Source of the DNA: DASUBV01 sp963822485
Lineage (GTDB): Bacteria; Actinomycetota; Actinomycetes; Streptosporangiales; Streptosporangiaceae
DNA length: 64,000 nt
Assembly (NCBI GenBank): GCA_963822485.1
Contig: CAWGHW010000036.1
Location: 62,001 to 126,000, forward strand
Reading direction: 5' to 3'
Shown here: in pieces, positions 36,548 through 45,006 of the stretch
Layout: the number at the start of each line of letters is the position of its first letter
Position numbering within the stretch: position 1 is the first letter of the stretch
Notes under the pieces: model-generated
The model's database searches: none
What the model saw: the letters and a program-made list of their open reading frames with translations, nothing else
Told to the model about the DNA's origin: nothing
Made by a program: the position numbers and the translations under genes

Positions 36548-36660
36548 GTGTGCACCCGGGACCTTTGCTGAGCTTGCTGTGCAACGGTGTAGCATCCAGT
36601 GCAACAGGGCGTCAAGGAGGCGTCAAGGACTAGTTGGTGCCAATGGGTATTTCCCCGGGC

Positions 36661-37542
36661 TCAGTGGTCCACTTCTTCGGGTAGCTCATACCAGCGGACC
36701 CGGTCGCCCATGTTGGCCCGCAGCTTCCACTTAACGCCCTTGGGTGCCGCCTGAGCCACCTCCTCCAGGGCGCGGGCCTGGGCCAGCGGGTCGTACGCAG
36801 CGCCGGGCGGCAGCAGCTGCGGCTTGTCCGCGGCCAGCGCGGGCAGCTTGGCCAGGCTGCCCGTGACCGTGCGCCACCACCCCCAGTCCGCGCCGAGCAG
36901 CTTGGCGAACCGGTCGGTGTCGAGCACCGGGCCGCCGCCCGCCGCGCTCCCGCCCTGGCTCGCCGGGCCGACCGGGACACCGGAAAGCAGGTGGAAGATG
37001 TCCCAGGCGTCTTTCTCGTTAAGCTCGACAATCTGCAATTTGCTCAGCAGCACGTCGATTGCGTCCACCGTGTAAGGCAGGCTGCCGAATGCCGGGCGGA
37101 AGTCGAGCGTGTGGCACATAGTCAGCCGGTCCACCATCACGTCGATCGGCCGGCCCGAGGGCGCGTTGAAATACATCTGCCGGTCGCCGTTCAGGTTGTT
37201 GAAACGGCGGTCCGGCTGGCAGCCGCTGCGTTCCAGGTAGGCGGCGACGTTCTTGCGGCTCTTGCCCAGGCAGGCGAAGTCCATGTCCTGGCCGGCCCGC
37301 AGCCGGGGCGGGAAGTCCGGGCAGATGACGCGCACGGCCAGGCCGCCGAGGAGCTTCAGGCCCAGGCCGGCCTCGGTCGCGCCCCTGGCCAGGCCGAGCG
37401 CCTCGGGCAGCGGGTCGTCCGCCGGGCCGGCGGCGGGCGGCGGGTCAGATGCCTCAGTTCCCACGGCGCTCTCCCCGCTCTCGCTGCTCTCGATGACGGT
37501 GACACAGGGTGTGACCGGCACCATACCGCGTAGCCTGGACAC
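36661..37542 (-). CDS. Nucleotidyltransferase-fold protein, AbiEii-like
   Basis: 293 residues, or 287 if it starts at Met7. Pol-beta-type nucleotidyltransferase marks are visible: KLLGGLAV (G66-G67), QDMDF (D86, D88) and a later RPIDVMVDRL (D134), followed by LLSKLQIVELNEKDAWDIFHLL, the Lys...Lys-Asp block of AbiEii-like proteins. The N-terminal ~40 residues and the C-terminus are not conserved. It could modify a nucleotide, tRNA or protein. No cognate antitoxin gene adjoins, so a toxin role is not supported. Confidence 0.6.
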   Translation of the reverse strand: MSRLRGMVPVTPCVTVIESSESGESAVGTEASDPPPAAGPADDPLPEALGLARGATEAGLGLKLLGGLAVRVICPDFPPRLRAGQDMDFACLGKSRKNVAAYLERSGCQPDRRFNNLNGDRQMYFNAPSGRPIDVMVDRLTMCHTLDFRPAFGSLPYTVDAIDVLLSKLQIVELNEKDAWDIFHLLSGVPVGPASQGGSAAGGGPVLDTDRFAKLLGADWGWWRTVTGSLAKLPALAADKPQLLPPGAAYDPLAQARALEEVAQAAPKGVKWKLRANMGDRVRWYELPEEVDH

Positions 37543-37557
37543 AACGGTACGTTCTCA

Positions 37558-37582
37558 TTGTTGACGACGCTTGTTGACGACG
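37558..37582. promoter_or_regulatory. Direct repeat upstream of the second iclR gene
   Basis: TTGTTGACGACG occurs twice, 13 bases apart, 28 bases upstream of the probable GTG start at 37610. TTGACG in each copy can serve as a -35 element. Likely autoregulatory site of the IclR protein. Confidence 0.4.
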
Positions 37583-37609
37583 GCGCTGGCCGCGATCATC
37601 CTTAGTTGC

Positions 37610-38341
37610 GTGTCCGAGAATGTAGTTGCGGCGGGCGCAACCTTCCAGTCCGCGGAGCGGGTCCTGGCCCTGCTCACCAGCTTTGATGACTCACGCCCCG
37701 AGCAGGGCGTGACCGAGCTGGCCCGGACCATCGGCGTGCACAAGTCGACCGCCTCGCGGCTGGCCGCGGTACTGGAGCGGGCCGGGCTGCTGGCCCGGCA
37801 CGGCCGCCGGTACCGGCTCGGCCTGGAGACCGTCCGGCTGGGCGCGCTGGCGCTGCGCCGCTTCGACATCGTCGAGGCGATGCGGCCCGCGATGGACAAG
37901 CTGTCCCAGCAGACCGGCGAGACCATCAACCTGGCCGTCCCCGACGGCACCGGCATCCTGAACGTGGCCGAGGTGCCCGCCACCTTCATCCTGGGCTGCT
38001 CCAGCGGCTGGACCGGCCGCCGTACCCGGCCGCACGCGGTGGCCAACGGCAAGGTGCTGCTGGCCCACGGCGCCATCCCGGTACCGCGCCACCTGGAGCG
38101 CTACACCGACCAGACGATCACCGAGCCCGAGGTGCTGGCCGCCGAGCTGGCCCGGGTCCGGGCCAGCGGCTACGCCACCGCCATCGGGGAGCTCGAGGAC
38201 GGGCTGGTCGCGGTGGCCGCGCCGGTCCTCGACGTGGCCGGCCGCTGCGTGGCGGCGCTGTCGGTGTCCGGGCCCGCGTTCCGGCTGACCCCCGAATCAC
38301 TGCCCGAGCTCGGCCGGCTCTGCGCCACGGCTCAGGGATAA
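37610..38341 (+). CDS. IclR-family transcriptional regulator
   Basis: 243 residues from GTG 37610 (VSENVVAAGATFQSAERVLALL); the frame is open to 37571 without family sequence. Winged helix TELARTIGVHKSTASRLAAVLERAGLLAR; effector domain TGETINLAVPDGTGILNVAEV, RPHAVANGKVLLAH and GYATAIGELEDGLVAVAAPV. It is followed 26 bases later by an aldehyde dehydrogenase gene that it may regulate. The stop is duplicated (CAGGGATAAGG twice). Confidence 0.88.
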   Translation: MSENVVAAGATFQSAERVLALLTSFDDSRPEQGVTELARTIGVHKSTASRLAAVLERAGLLARHGRRYRLGLETVRLGALALRRFDIVEAMRPAMDKLSQQTGETINLAVPDGTGILNVAEVPATFILGCSSGWTGRRTRPHAVANGKVLLAHGAIPVPRHLERYTDQTITEPEVLAAELARVRASGYATAIGELEDGLVAVAAPVLDVAGRCVAALSVSGPAFRLTPESLPELGRLCATAQG

Positions 38342-38367
38342 GGCCCAGGGATAAGGACCAGACGCCC

Positions 38368-39816
38368 ATGCGCGAGTACCAGCTCTACATCGGCGGCGGC
38401 TGGCGGGCCGGCCAGGGCGGGACCGCCCCCGCGGTCAGCCCGTCCTCCGGCGAGACGTTCGCCCGGGTCGCCGTCGGCGGCCCGGCCGACGTTGACGCGG
38501 CGGTCAGCGCCGCGGCGGCGGCCTGGCCTGCCTGGGCCGCGGCCTCGCCGTTCGACCGCGCGCTGGCCTGCGAGCAGGTCGCCGCCGCCGTGCTGGCCGC
38601 CCGCGACGACCTGGCCGACGTGCTGACCCGCGACCAGGGCAAGCCGCTGGCCGAGGCCCTGGACGAGGTCGACGAGCTGGCCGTGTACTTCCGGATGGCC
38701 GGCGAGGACGCCAAGCGGATGGCCGGCTCGCTGCCCGCCTCCACCTCGGCCGGCCGGCGGGTGCTGACCGCGCGGGTGCCGCTCGGCGTGGTCGGCGTGA
38801 TCAGCCCGTGGAACTGGCCCTACACCATGGGGGCCGAGATCCTGGCCCCGGCCCTGGCCGCGGGCAACACCGTGGTCTGGGTGCCCGCGCCCACCACCAC
38901 GGCGTGCTGCTCGGCGCTCACCGAGGTCATCGCCGGGGCGGGCCTGCCCGACGGGGTCTTCAACTTCGTGGCCGGGCCCGGGCCGGTGGTCGGCGACGCG
39001 CTCGCCGGGCACCCGGGAGTGGCCGGGGTCGGCTTCGTCGGCTCGGTGGCCACCGGGGCCAGCGTCGCGGCCCGCGCCGCGGGCAAGGCCCAGCTGCTGG
39101 AGCTGGGCGGCAACGGCCCCATGGTCGTGCTGGCCGACGCCGATGTCGAGCTCGCGGCCACGGCGGCGCTGGAGGCGGCCTATCTGTGCGCCGGCCAGAG
39201 CTGCACCGCCGGTGAGCGATTCCTCGTCGAGGCCAGCATCCGAGGTGTGTTTGTCGAAGCCGTGGTAGCCATGACCAAGATGGCGGTGCGGCTGGGCGAT
39301 CCGTTCGCCCCCGAGACCACCATGGGACCGCTGAACAACGAGGCGACGGCGGCCAAGTTCGACCGGCACATCGCCGACGCCGTCGCGGGCGGGGCCAGGG
39401 TCTGCTGCGGCGGCGCCCGGGCCGGCGGCTTCCCGACCGCGCTCTACGCCGAGCCGACCGTGCTGGACGGCGTGACCCCCGGCATGCTCATCGAGCGCGA
39501 GGAGACGTTCGGCCCGGTGGTGCCGGTGGTCGAGGTCGCCTCGGCGGCGCAGGCGCTGGAGCTGACCAACGCCTCGCCGTTCGGGCTGACCGCCGCGGTG
39601 TTCACGGCCGACCTGGAGCGCGGGCTGGCGTTCGCCGAGCGGGCCAGGGCGGGCTGGGTGAACATCAACGCGTCGACCAACCTGTGGGAGTCGCACCTCC
39701 CGTTCGGCGGCCGGGCGGGCAGCATCAGCGGTCACGGGCGGGTCGGCGGCCGCTACCCGATGGAGACGTTCACCGAGCCCAAGACGGTCGTGTATCCGGC
39801 CCCGCGCTACGCCTGA
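38368..39816 (+). CDS. NAD(P)-dependent aldehyde dehydrogenase
   Basis: 482 residues. Substrate/cofactor blocks GVISPWNWPYTMGAEILAPALAAGNTVVW, catalytic Glu in LELGGNGPMV and catalytic Cys in GQSCTAGER are intact, as are REETFGPVVPVVEV and the terminal LPFGGRAGSISGHGR. The subfamily resembles succinate-semialdehyde/betaine-aldehyde type enzymes, but the substrate is not fixed by sequence. Its end overlaps the convergent flavin-fold gene by 10 bases. Confidence 0.92.
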   Translation: MREYQLYIGGGWRAGQGGTAPAVSPSSGETFARVAVGGPADVDAAVSAAAAAWPAWAAASPFDRALACEQVAAAVLAARDDLADVLTRDQGKPLAEALDEVDELAVYFRMAGEDAKRMAGSLPASTSAGRRVLTARVPLGVVGVISPWNWPYTMGAEILAPALAAGNTVVWVPAPTTTACCSALTEVIAGAGLPDGVFNFVAGPGPVVGDALAGHPGVAGVGFVGSVATGASVAARAAGKAQLLELGGNGPMVVLADADVELAATAALEAAYLCAGQSCTAGERFLVEASIRGVFVEAVVAMTKMAVRLGDPFAPETTMGPLNNEATAAKFDRHIADAVAGGARVCCGGARAGGFPTALYAEPTVLDGVTPGMLIEREETFGPVVPVVEVASAAQALELTNASPFGLTAAVFTADLERGLAFAERARAGWVNINASTNLWESHLPFGGRAGSISGHGRVGGRYPMETFTEPKTVVYPAPRYA

Positions 39817-40235
39817 TCCTGGCCGAAGTCGGCCGACAGCCAGTGCTCGGGCGTCATCCGGATGACGATGTCGTTGTCGCCGGGGGTGGACGCGATGAAC
39901 GCGTCACCGTCCTCGGTGCCCAGGTAGCGGCGGGCCAGCTCGCGCCGCTCGTCCAGCGAGATCTCCTCGATCACCGCCGGGCCCTCGACCGTGACGTACT
40001 TGTACGGCGGCCGCTCGTCCTGCGCGCACAGGCTGAGCCGCCCCGCCGCGGTCACCGCCCTGGCCTTGCGCGAGTCGCGGTCGGTGCTCACGCTGACCAG
40101 GCCGCCCGGCTGGTAGCTGTACCAGACCGGAACGATCAACGGGCCCCGGTCGTCGCCGGCCGCCACGCTCAGCACTGCGACGTGCACGCCGGCCAGGAAT
40201 TCCTCGCGTTCTGGCCGGCTCATCCTGGTCGTCAC
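39807..40235 (-). CDS. Pyridoxamine 5'-phosphate oxidase-fold (FMN/F420) protein
   Basis: 142 residues from GTG 40235 with GGGAG about 6 bases upstream. LAGVHVAVLSVAAGDDRGPLIVPVWYSYQPGGLVSVSTDRDSRKARAV is the split-barrel core, with the WY and SRKA flavin-contact positions. Actinobacterial members often use F420. Role unknown. Confidence 0.82.
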   Translation of the reverse strand: MTTRMSRPEREEFLAGVHVAVLSVAAGDDRGPLIVPVWYSYQPGGLVSVSTDRDSRKARAVTAAGRLSLCAQDERPPYKYVTVEGPAVIEEISLDERRELARRYLGTEDGDAFIASTPGDNDIVIRMTPEHWLSADFGQDQA

Positions 40236-40293
40236 ATCGTCTCCCGTCGGCTGGGGGTTCGCGGCCAGCCCAGTCTGGCAGACCGACCCATCC

Positions 40294-40407
40294 TCTTGCT
40301 GTTATCACCCCGTGCCCCGTCTGTCACCCGCCCCCTGTCGCCGCCCCCCTCTCGCCGCCCCCCGTCGCCGCCCCCCGTCGCCGCCCCCCGTCTTCTTGCT
40401 GTTATCA
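40294..40407. repeat. C-rich 13-bp minisatellite flanked by a 14-bp direct repeat carrying a stop codon
   Basis: TCTTGCTGTTATCA occurs at 40294-40307 and 40394-40407; the second copy contains the TGA (and following TAA) of the decarboxylase gene. Between them is an array of the unit GTCGCCGCCCCCC with five runs of five to six C, G-quadruplex-prone on the minus strand. Confidence 0.75.
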
Positions 40408-41922
40408 GCACACAACCTGGAAGGTGGCCAGGCTGGGGTCGGCCGCGTAGGCGATCCGGCCGCCGTCGGCCTTGATCTCGCGCAGCGCCGTCACCGCCTC
40501 GGTAGTGATCAGCTCGCCGGGCGCCAGGACCGGCACGCCGGGCGGGTACGGCGCGATCAGCTCCGCGCTGACCCGGCCGATGGCCGTGTCCGCGCTGACC
40601 GTCTCGTTGGCCGCGAAGAATGCCTCCCGCGGGGCCATCACCGTCTGCGGCTGGACCGTCCAGGCCGGGGCGGCCACCGGCTGGCGCGGCGTGCCGCGGT
40701 GCCGCTCGATGGTCGCGATGAGCGCCTCGGTGAACGCCGCGATCTGGGCCTCGTCGTCGGCGATGGTCGGGATCGGGCCCAGGGTGTCGCGGTCGGCCAT
40801 CTCCATGGGCATGCCCTGGCGGATCAGGTCGGCCTCGACCGCGTAGCCGTTGGCGCCGGTCCCGGCCAGCAGCACGATGAGCTTGGTCGGCTCCACCGTC
40901 GGCCCGTCCAGCACGTCCAGGCCCGGCACCTCGCGCAGCCGCCGCCGGGCCGCGGCCACGCCGCGCAGCAGCCGGCCGCACAGCCGCTCGCCGTCCCTGG
41001 CCAGCAGCGCCCGCGCCGCGTCGATGCTGGCCACGATCGAGCCGGTCGGGCTGGTGGTATGCGTGGCCTCGAACGCCCGGTTCAGCCGCGCGGGGTCCAG
41101 CCGCTCGGTCCGGGCCAGCACCAGCGCGCCCTGCGTGTAGGCGGGCAGCGCCTTGTGCGCGCTGGTCACCATGGCGTCGGCGCCCGCCGCGATGGCGTGC
41201 GGCGGCAGGTCGGGGTGGAAGCCCAGGTGCGCGGCCCAGGCCGCGTCGACCACCAGGGGCACCCCGGCCTCGTGCGCGACCTCGGCGTGACCGGAGAGGT
41301 TGCCGGTGGTGCCGACGTAGGACGGGTCGCCCAGGATCACCGCGCAGGCCGACGGGTGCTCGGCCAGCGCCTCCTTGACCGCCTGCACCGGGACCGGCCC
41401 CGGCAGGCTGGTGCGCGGGTCGATCTCCGGCCGGACCCACACCGGGCGCAGCCCGGCCAGCACCAGGGCCAGCAGCAGGCTGCGGTGCAGGGTGCGGGTG
41501 ATGATCACTTCCTGGCCGGGCTGGCCGACGGCCAGGGCCAGCGCCTGGTTGCCGTGCGTGGAGCCGGCCACCGAGAACCGGCACCAGTCCGCGCCCCACA
41601 GCGCCGCGGCCCGGCCCTCGGCGTCGGCCAGCAGCGTGTCGGCGTGCTTGATCGCGTCCAGCCCGCCGTACAGCGGCGCGTCGCCGGCGATCACCGCGCC
41701 GACCAGGTCCTGGCGCTGCTTGTGACCGGGCACGCTCATGGGGAGCAGTTCGCCCGCCTCGGCCTGCGCGGTGAAGCTCAGCCAGGCCGCCAGCAGGGGC
41801 GCGTCGGCGGCCAGCCCCAGGGGATCCCGCGGATCCGCGGGATCCGCGGGATCCGCGGCTGACCGCGAGTCTGGTGTGGCTGATGTGGCCGGAGTGCTCT
41901 GCGAGCCGGAGGTTGCGGTCAT
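40405..41922 (-). CDS. Orn/Lys/Arg-type PLP decarboxylase
   Basis: 505 residues from ATG 41922. After a variable N-terminus with a 9-bp-repeat-encoded ADPADPADPRDP stretch come LPMSVPGHKQRQDLVG, WCRFSVAGSTHGNQALALAVGQPGQEVIITRTLHRSLLLALV, PLVVDAAWAAHLGFHPDLP and the PLP lysine in AMVTSAHKALPAYTQGALVL. The C-terminal domain has AELIAPYPPGVPVLAPGE. The family decarboxylates lysine, ornithine or arginine; the specific amino acid is not clear. Confidence 0.88.
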   Translation of the reverse strand: MTATSGSQSTPATSATPDSRSAADPADPADPRDPLGLAADAPLLAAWLSFTAQAEAGELLPMSVPGHKQRQDLVGAVIAGDAPLYGGLDAIKHADTLLADAEGRAAALWGADWCRFSVAGSTHGNQALALAVGQPGQEVIITRTLHRSLLLALVLAGLRPVWVRPEIDPRTSLPGPVPVQAVKEALAEHPSACAVILGDPSYVGTTGNLSGHAEVAHEAGVPLVVDAAWAAHLGFHPDLPPHAIAAGADAMVTSAHKALPAYTQGALVLARTERLDPARLNRAFEATHTTSPTGSIVASIDAARALLARDGERLCGRLLRGVAAARRRLREVPGLDVLDGPTVEPTKLIVLLAGTGANGYAVEADLIRQGMPMEMADRDTLGPIPTIADDEAQIAAFTEALIATIERHRGTPRQPVAAPAWTVQPQTVMAPREAFFAANETVSADTAIGRVSAELIAPYPPGVPVLAPGELITTEAVTALREIKADGGRIAYAADPSLATFQVVC

Positions 41923-42260
41923 TGGCCTAGTGTGTCTCGCTCCCCGCTCACCGGGCCACCCCCCGAGGTCCCCGGACGCCGCCGACCAGCGTTCCTCGAG
42001 CAGCACTGGCCGCGCTGCCGAACGCCGTCTGGCCAGCGCGCGCGGTTCGAACGTCACCGATGGCCCTCCGGTGCTCCTCTAGCATCACCAGGCTTCCATC
42101 CACGACGCCGCGCCCCGCCCTTGTGCCCCGCCAGCGCTCACGGCCCCGCCCTGGACCGCCCCGGACCGCCCGGACTGCCCCGAACCGCCCCGGCCTGCCA
42201 CCCCAGGACATCGCATTCGTCCCAACGTCCCCTCCCTCACCAGGCTCTCGCGACCACCAA

Positions 42261-42316
42261 CGACGTGGTTGTTGCTCCCACGTCGTTCTAGCGACGTGGG
42301 AGCAACAACCACGTCG
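42261..42316 (+). repeat. Double-hairpin dispersed element, copy 1
   Basis: Two perfectly complementary 25-base arms (CGACGTGG-N9-CCACGTCG in each) flank TTCTAG. Each arm can also fold alone as an 8-bp hairpin. A second copy in opposite orientation lies at 60721-60776. The stretch 41923-42260 upstream holds no gene or motif that I can support. Confidence 0.8.
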
Positions 42317-42318
42317 CT

Positions 42319-42438
42319 AGAGCCGGGGCGGGGGCGCCGGGCGGGGCGGCCGGGCGGGGGCACCGGGCGGGGCGGCCGGGGCGGGGGGCACCGGGCGGGG
42401 CGGCCGGGCGGGGCGCCGGGCGGGGCGGCCGGGCGGGG
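42319..42438 (+). repeat. G-rich minisatellite 3' of the allantoicase gene
   Basis: Roughly four copies of a 25-28 bp unit built from GGGCGGGGCGGCCGGGCGG, ending two bases before the allantoicase stop codon. Many G4-G6 runs on the plus strand make it quadruplex-prone. Confidence 0.7.
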
Positions 42439-42439
42439 G

Positions 42440-43450
42440 TCAGGCGGGGCCGGTTTGCTGCCAGCGGGCGTGCAGGGCGGCCAGGGACTCCGGGGTGAGC
42501 TCACCGTGTACGCGGAGCCGGGCCATGCCGCCGTCCGGGAAGACGTCCAGGCGGACCCGGCTGACCGGGCTGACCGGGCTCGGGCTGGTGACCAGGAACT
42601 GGTGCCGGGTGTCGGGCTGCACCCGGGTCCTGGGCAGCAGCTCGTGCCAGTCCTCCGGCTCGCCGGCGCCCTGGAGCGTGACCCAGCCCGGGGCGTTGCC
42701 GACGAAGTACGAGGTGTCGATCTCGACCCACCGCGGCACGCCCGCGGCAGCCAGCCCGAACACCGCGTAGTCGTTGCCCGGTCCGCGCCGCCGGGCGTTC
42801 TCCCAGCCGTCGGCCATGCCGCGGGCCCGGCCCGGCATGATCAGGTTCGCGGCCGAGGCGAAGAACGCGTCGGAGCAGTCCAGCAGCCGGCCCCCGTGCT
42901 CCAGCGCGGCCAGGTCCACGGTGCCGGTCAGGAACGCCGGGTCGGCCAGCGGCTCGCCGTGCACCCGGAACCGGGCCACGCCGCCGTCCGGGTAGATCGA
43001 CAGCCGCAGGTGCGTCCAGCGCCGGGCGCTGTCGACCGGGTAGTGGTTCGCGGTGTCGCCCCGGGCCGCGGTCCGGGCCACCAGCGGCGCCCAGTCCAGG
43101 GCCGCCAGCTCGGCGGGCGCCGGGTAGCCGGCCACGCAGACGGCCTCGACCGAGATCTCCGGCGGGTAGTTGCCGCGGAACCAGGCCGTGTCGACGACCA
43201 CCCCGTGCACCAGGCCGGGCACGCCCAGCCGCACGATCGCGTAGTCATGGCCGGGCTCGCGGCGCCGGCGCGTCTCCCAGCCGTCGTAGACCTTGCCCCG
43301 GGGCCCGAAGTCGCCGGCCGCGAACGCCGGGGCCTCCGGCTTGACCAGGTTCTCCTTCTCGGCGAACAGCTCGTCGTTGGCGGCCACCACGCTGCCGCCC
43401 AGCCGCCGCGACGCCAGATCGGGCCAGTTGAGGAAGTCCGGCTGGGTCAT
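42440..43450 (-). CDS. alc: Allantoicase
   Basis: 336 residues from ATG 43448-43450, overlapping the allantoinase stop (ATGA). Two homologous jelly-roll halves are visible, each starting (G)SVVAANDELFAEKENLVKP / LLDCSDAFFASAANLIMPGRA and containing YDGWETRRRR-GHDYAIVRLGVPG / DGWENARRR-GNDYAVFGLAAAG, the duplicated pattern of the family. It hydrolyses allantoate to ureidoglycolate and urea. Last gene of the purine operon. Confidence 0.93.
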   Translation of the reverse strand: MTQPDFLNWPDLASRRLGGSVVAANDELFAEKENLVKPEAPAFAAGDFGPRGKVYDGWETRRRREPGHDYAIVRLGVPGLVHGVVVDTAWFRGNYPPEISVEAVCVAGYPAPAELAALDWAPLVARTAARGDTANHYPVDSARRWTHLRLSIYPDGGVARFRVHGEPLADPAFLTGTVDLAALEHGGRLLDCSDAFFASAANLIMPGRARGMADGWENARRRGPGNDYAVFGLAAAGVPRWVEIDTSYFVGNAPGWVTLQGAGEPEDWHELLPRTRVQPDTRHQFLVTSPSPVSPVSRVRLDVFPDGGMARLRVHGELTPESLAALHARWQQTGPA

Positions 43451-44996
43451 AGCGGGCTCGCATCGGTCGCAGGAGCCGCGCCGCGCACCAGCAGCCGGCC
43501 CGCCGGGACCGCGCTGAGCGACGTCGGCGCCAGCGGCCGGCCGCGCAGCCAGGCCCGCCGCACCACCCCGGTCAGTCGCTGCCCGGCGTACGGGGTCAGC
43601 TTGTGCCGGTGATAGAGCCGGGCCGGATCCACGGTGAACGCCTCGTCCGGCGCGAACGCGACCAGGTCGGCGTCCTGGCCCGCGTCGATCGTGCCCTTGC
43701 CCGCCACCCCGGCCACCCGGGCCGGCCCCGCCGACATCCAGGCCGCCACGTCGGTCAGCGAGTAACCGCGGGCGCGGGCCTGAGTCCAGACCACGGGCAG
43801 CGTGATCTGGAGGGAGGAGATCCCGCCCCAGGCGGCCGCGAAGTCGCCGCCCGCCAGGCGCTTGAGCTCCGGCGGGCACGGGGAATGGTCCGACACCACG
43901 CAGTCGATGGACCCGGCGCCGAGCGCCTCCCACAGCCGGTCGGAGTTGGCGCGGTCCCGGATCGGCGGGCAGCACTTGTACTCCGTCGCGCCGTCCGGGA
44001 CATCCTCGGCGGCCAGGGCCAGATAGTGCGGGCAGGTCTCCACCGTGACCGCCACCCCGTCGCGCCGCGCGGCGTCGATCAGCGGCAGCGCCGCCGCGCT
44101 GGACAGGTGCAGGATGTGCACCCGGGTCCGGGTCGCCCGGGCGATCTGCAGCACCTTGGCGATGGCCGTCGTCTCGGCCACCGGAGGCCGGGTGCGCAGG
44201 AAGCTGTCGTAGTCGGCCCCGCCCGGCTTGTGCGCCTCGCGTGCCTGCCGGATGCTGGCCGGGTCCTCCGCGTGCACGATCAGCAGCGCGCCCAGCTCCG
44301 CCGCCTGCCGCGCCGCCCTGGCCAGCTGCGCGTCGTCCAGTGGCGGGAACTCCGCGACGCCGGAGTCGACCATGAAGCACTTGAACCCGAACACGCCGTC
44401 GTCGTGCAGCCGGTCCCGCTCGGACTCGTTGCCGGGGATCGCCCCGCCCCAGAACCCGACGTCCACGTGGCACTGGCCGTCGGCGGCGGCCCGTTTGGCG
44501 GTCAGCGCGGCGGCGTCGGTGGTGGGCGGGATCGAGTTGAGCGGCATGTCGATGATCGTGGTGATGCCCCCGGCCGCCGCGGCCAGCGTGGCGGTGGCGA
44601 AGCCCTCCCAGGTGGTCCGGCCCGGCTCGTTGACGTGCACGTGGCTGTCCACCAGGCCGGGCAGCAGCACCTCGTCGTCGGCCAGGTCCACGATCTCGGC
44701 CAGGCTCGCCGCCGACCCCGGCGCAGGTCCGGCCCCGCCAGCACCGCCCCGCCAGCACCACCCCGGCCAGCACCGCCCCCGCCAGCACGGCCCGCCCCCG
44801 CGCCCCCGGCCGCCCCAGGCGGCTGGATATCGGGCGGCTGGATATAAGGACCGACGGCGCTGATCCGCCCGCCGGTCACCACGACCGAGGCCGGCCGGAT
44901 CCCGGCCGGGGTGAGCACCCGGCGAGCCCGGACCACGAGGTCCGGCCCGGCGGAGCCCGCAGGCTCGCCGGGACCCGCCGGCCCGGCCGTCGTCAT
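43447..44996 (-). CDS. allB: Allantoinase (frameshifted near the N-terminus)
   Basis: About 516 residues. The first frame, from ATG 44996, reads DLVVRARRVLTPAGIRPASVVVTGGRISAVGPY; within a GC tandem repeat (about 44705-44800) the frame shifts and continues ASLAEIVDLADDEVLLPGLVDSHVHVNEPG. The metal site is complete: HVHV, the carbamylated Lys in FGFKCFMVD, LIVHAED, VHILHLSSA and CVVSDHSPCPP. It opens allantoin to allantoate. The repeat adds some 50 residues to the usual ~450. Ten bases after the DUF6986 gene. Confidence 0.9.
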
Positions 44997-45006
44997 CCCG
45001 CCCACG

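Noticed and set aside
36661..37542. Abortive-infection (AbiE) toxin-antitoxin system
   Set aside because: The nucleotidyltransferase fold is plausible, but no AbiEi-type antitoxin gene lies beside it; the neighbours are a phosphoesterase and an IclR regulator.
40328..40393. CRISPR-like regular repeat array
   Set aside because: The 13-bp units are directly adjacent with no unique spacers, and no cas gene is present; it is a minisatellite.
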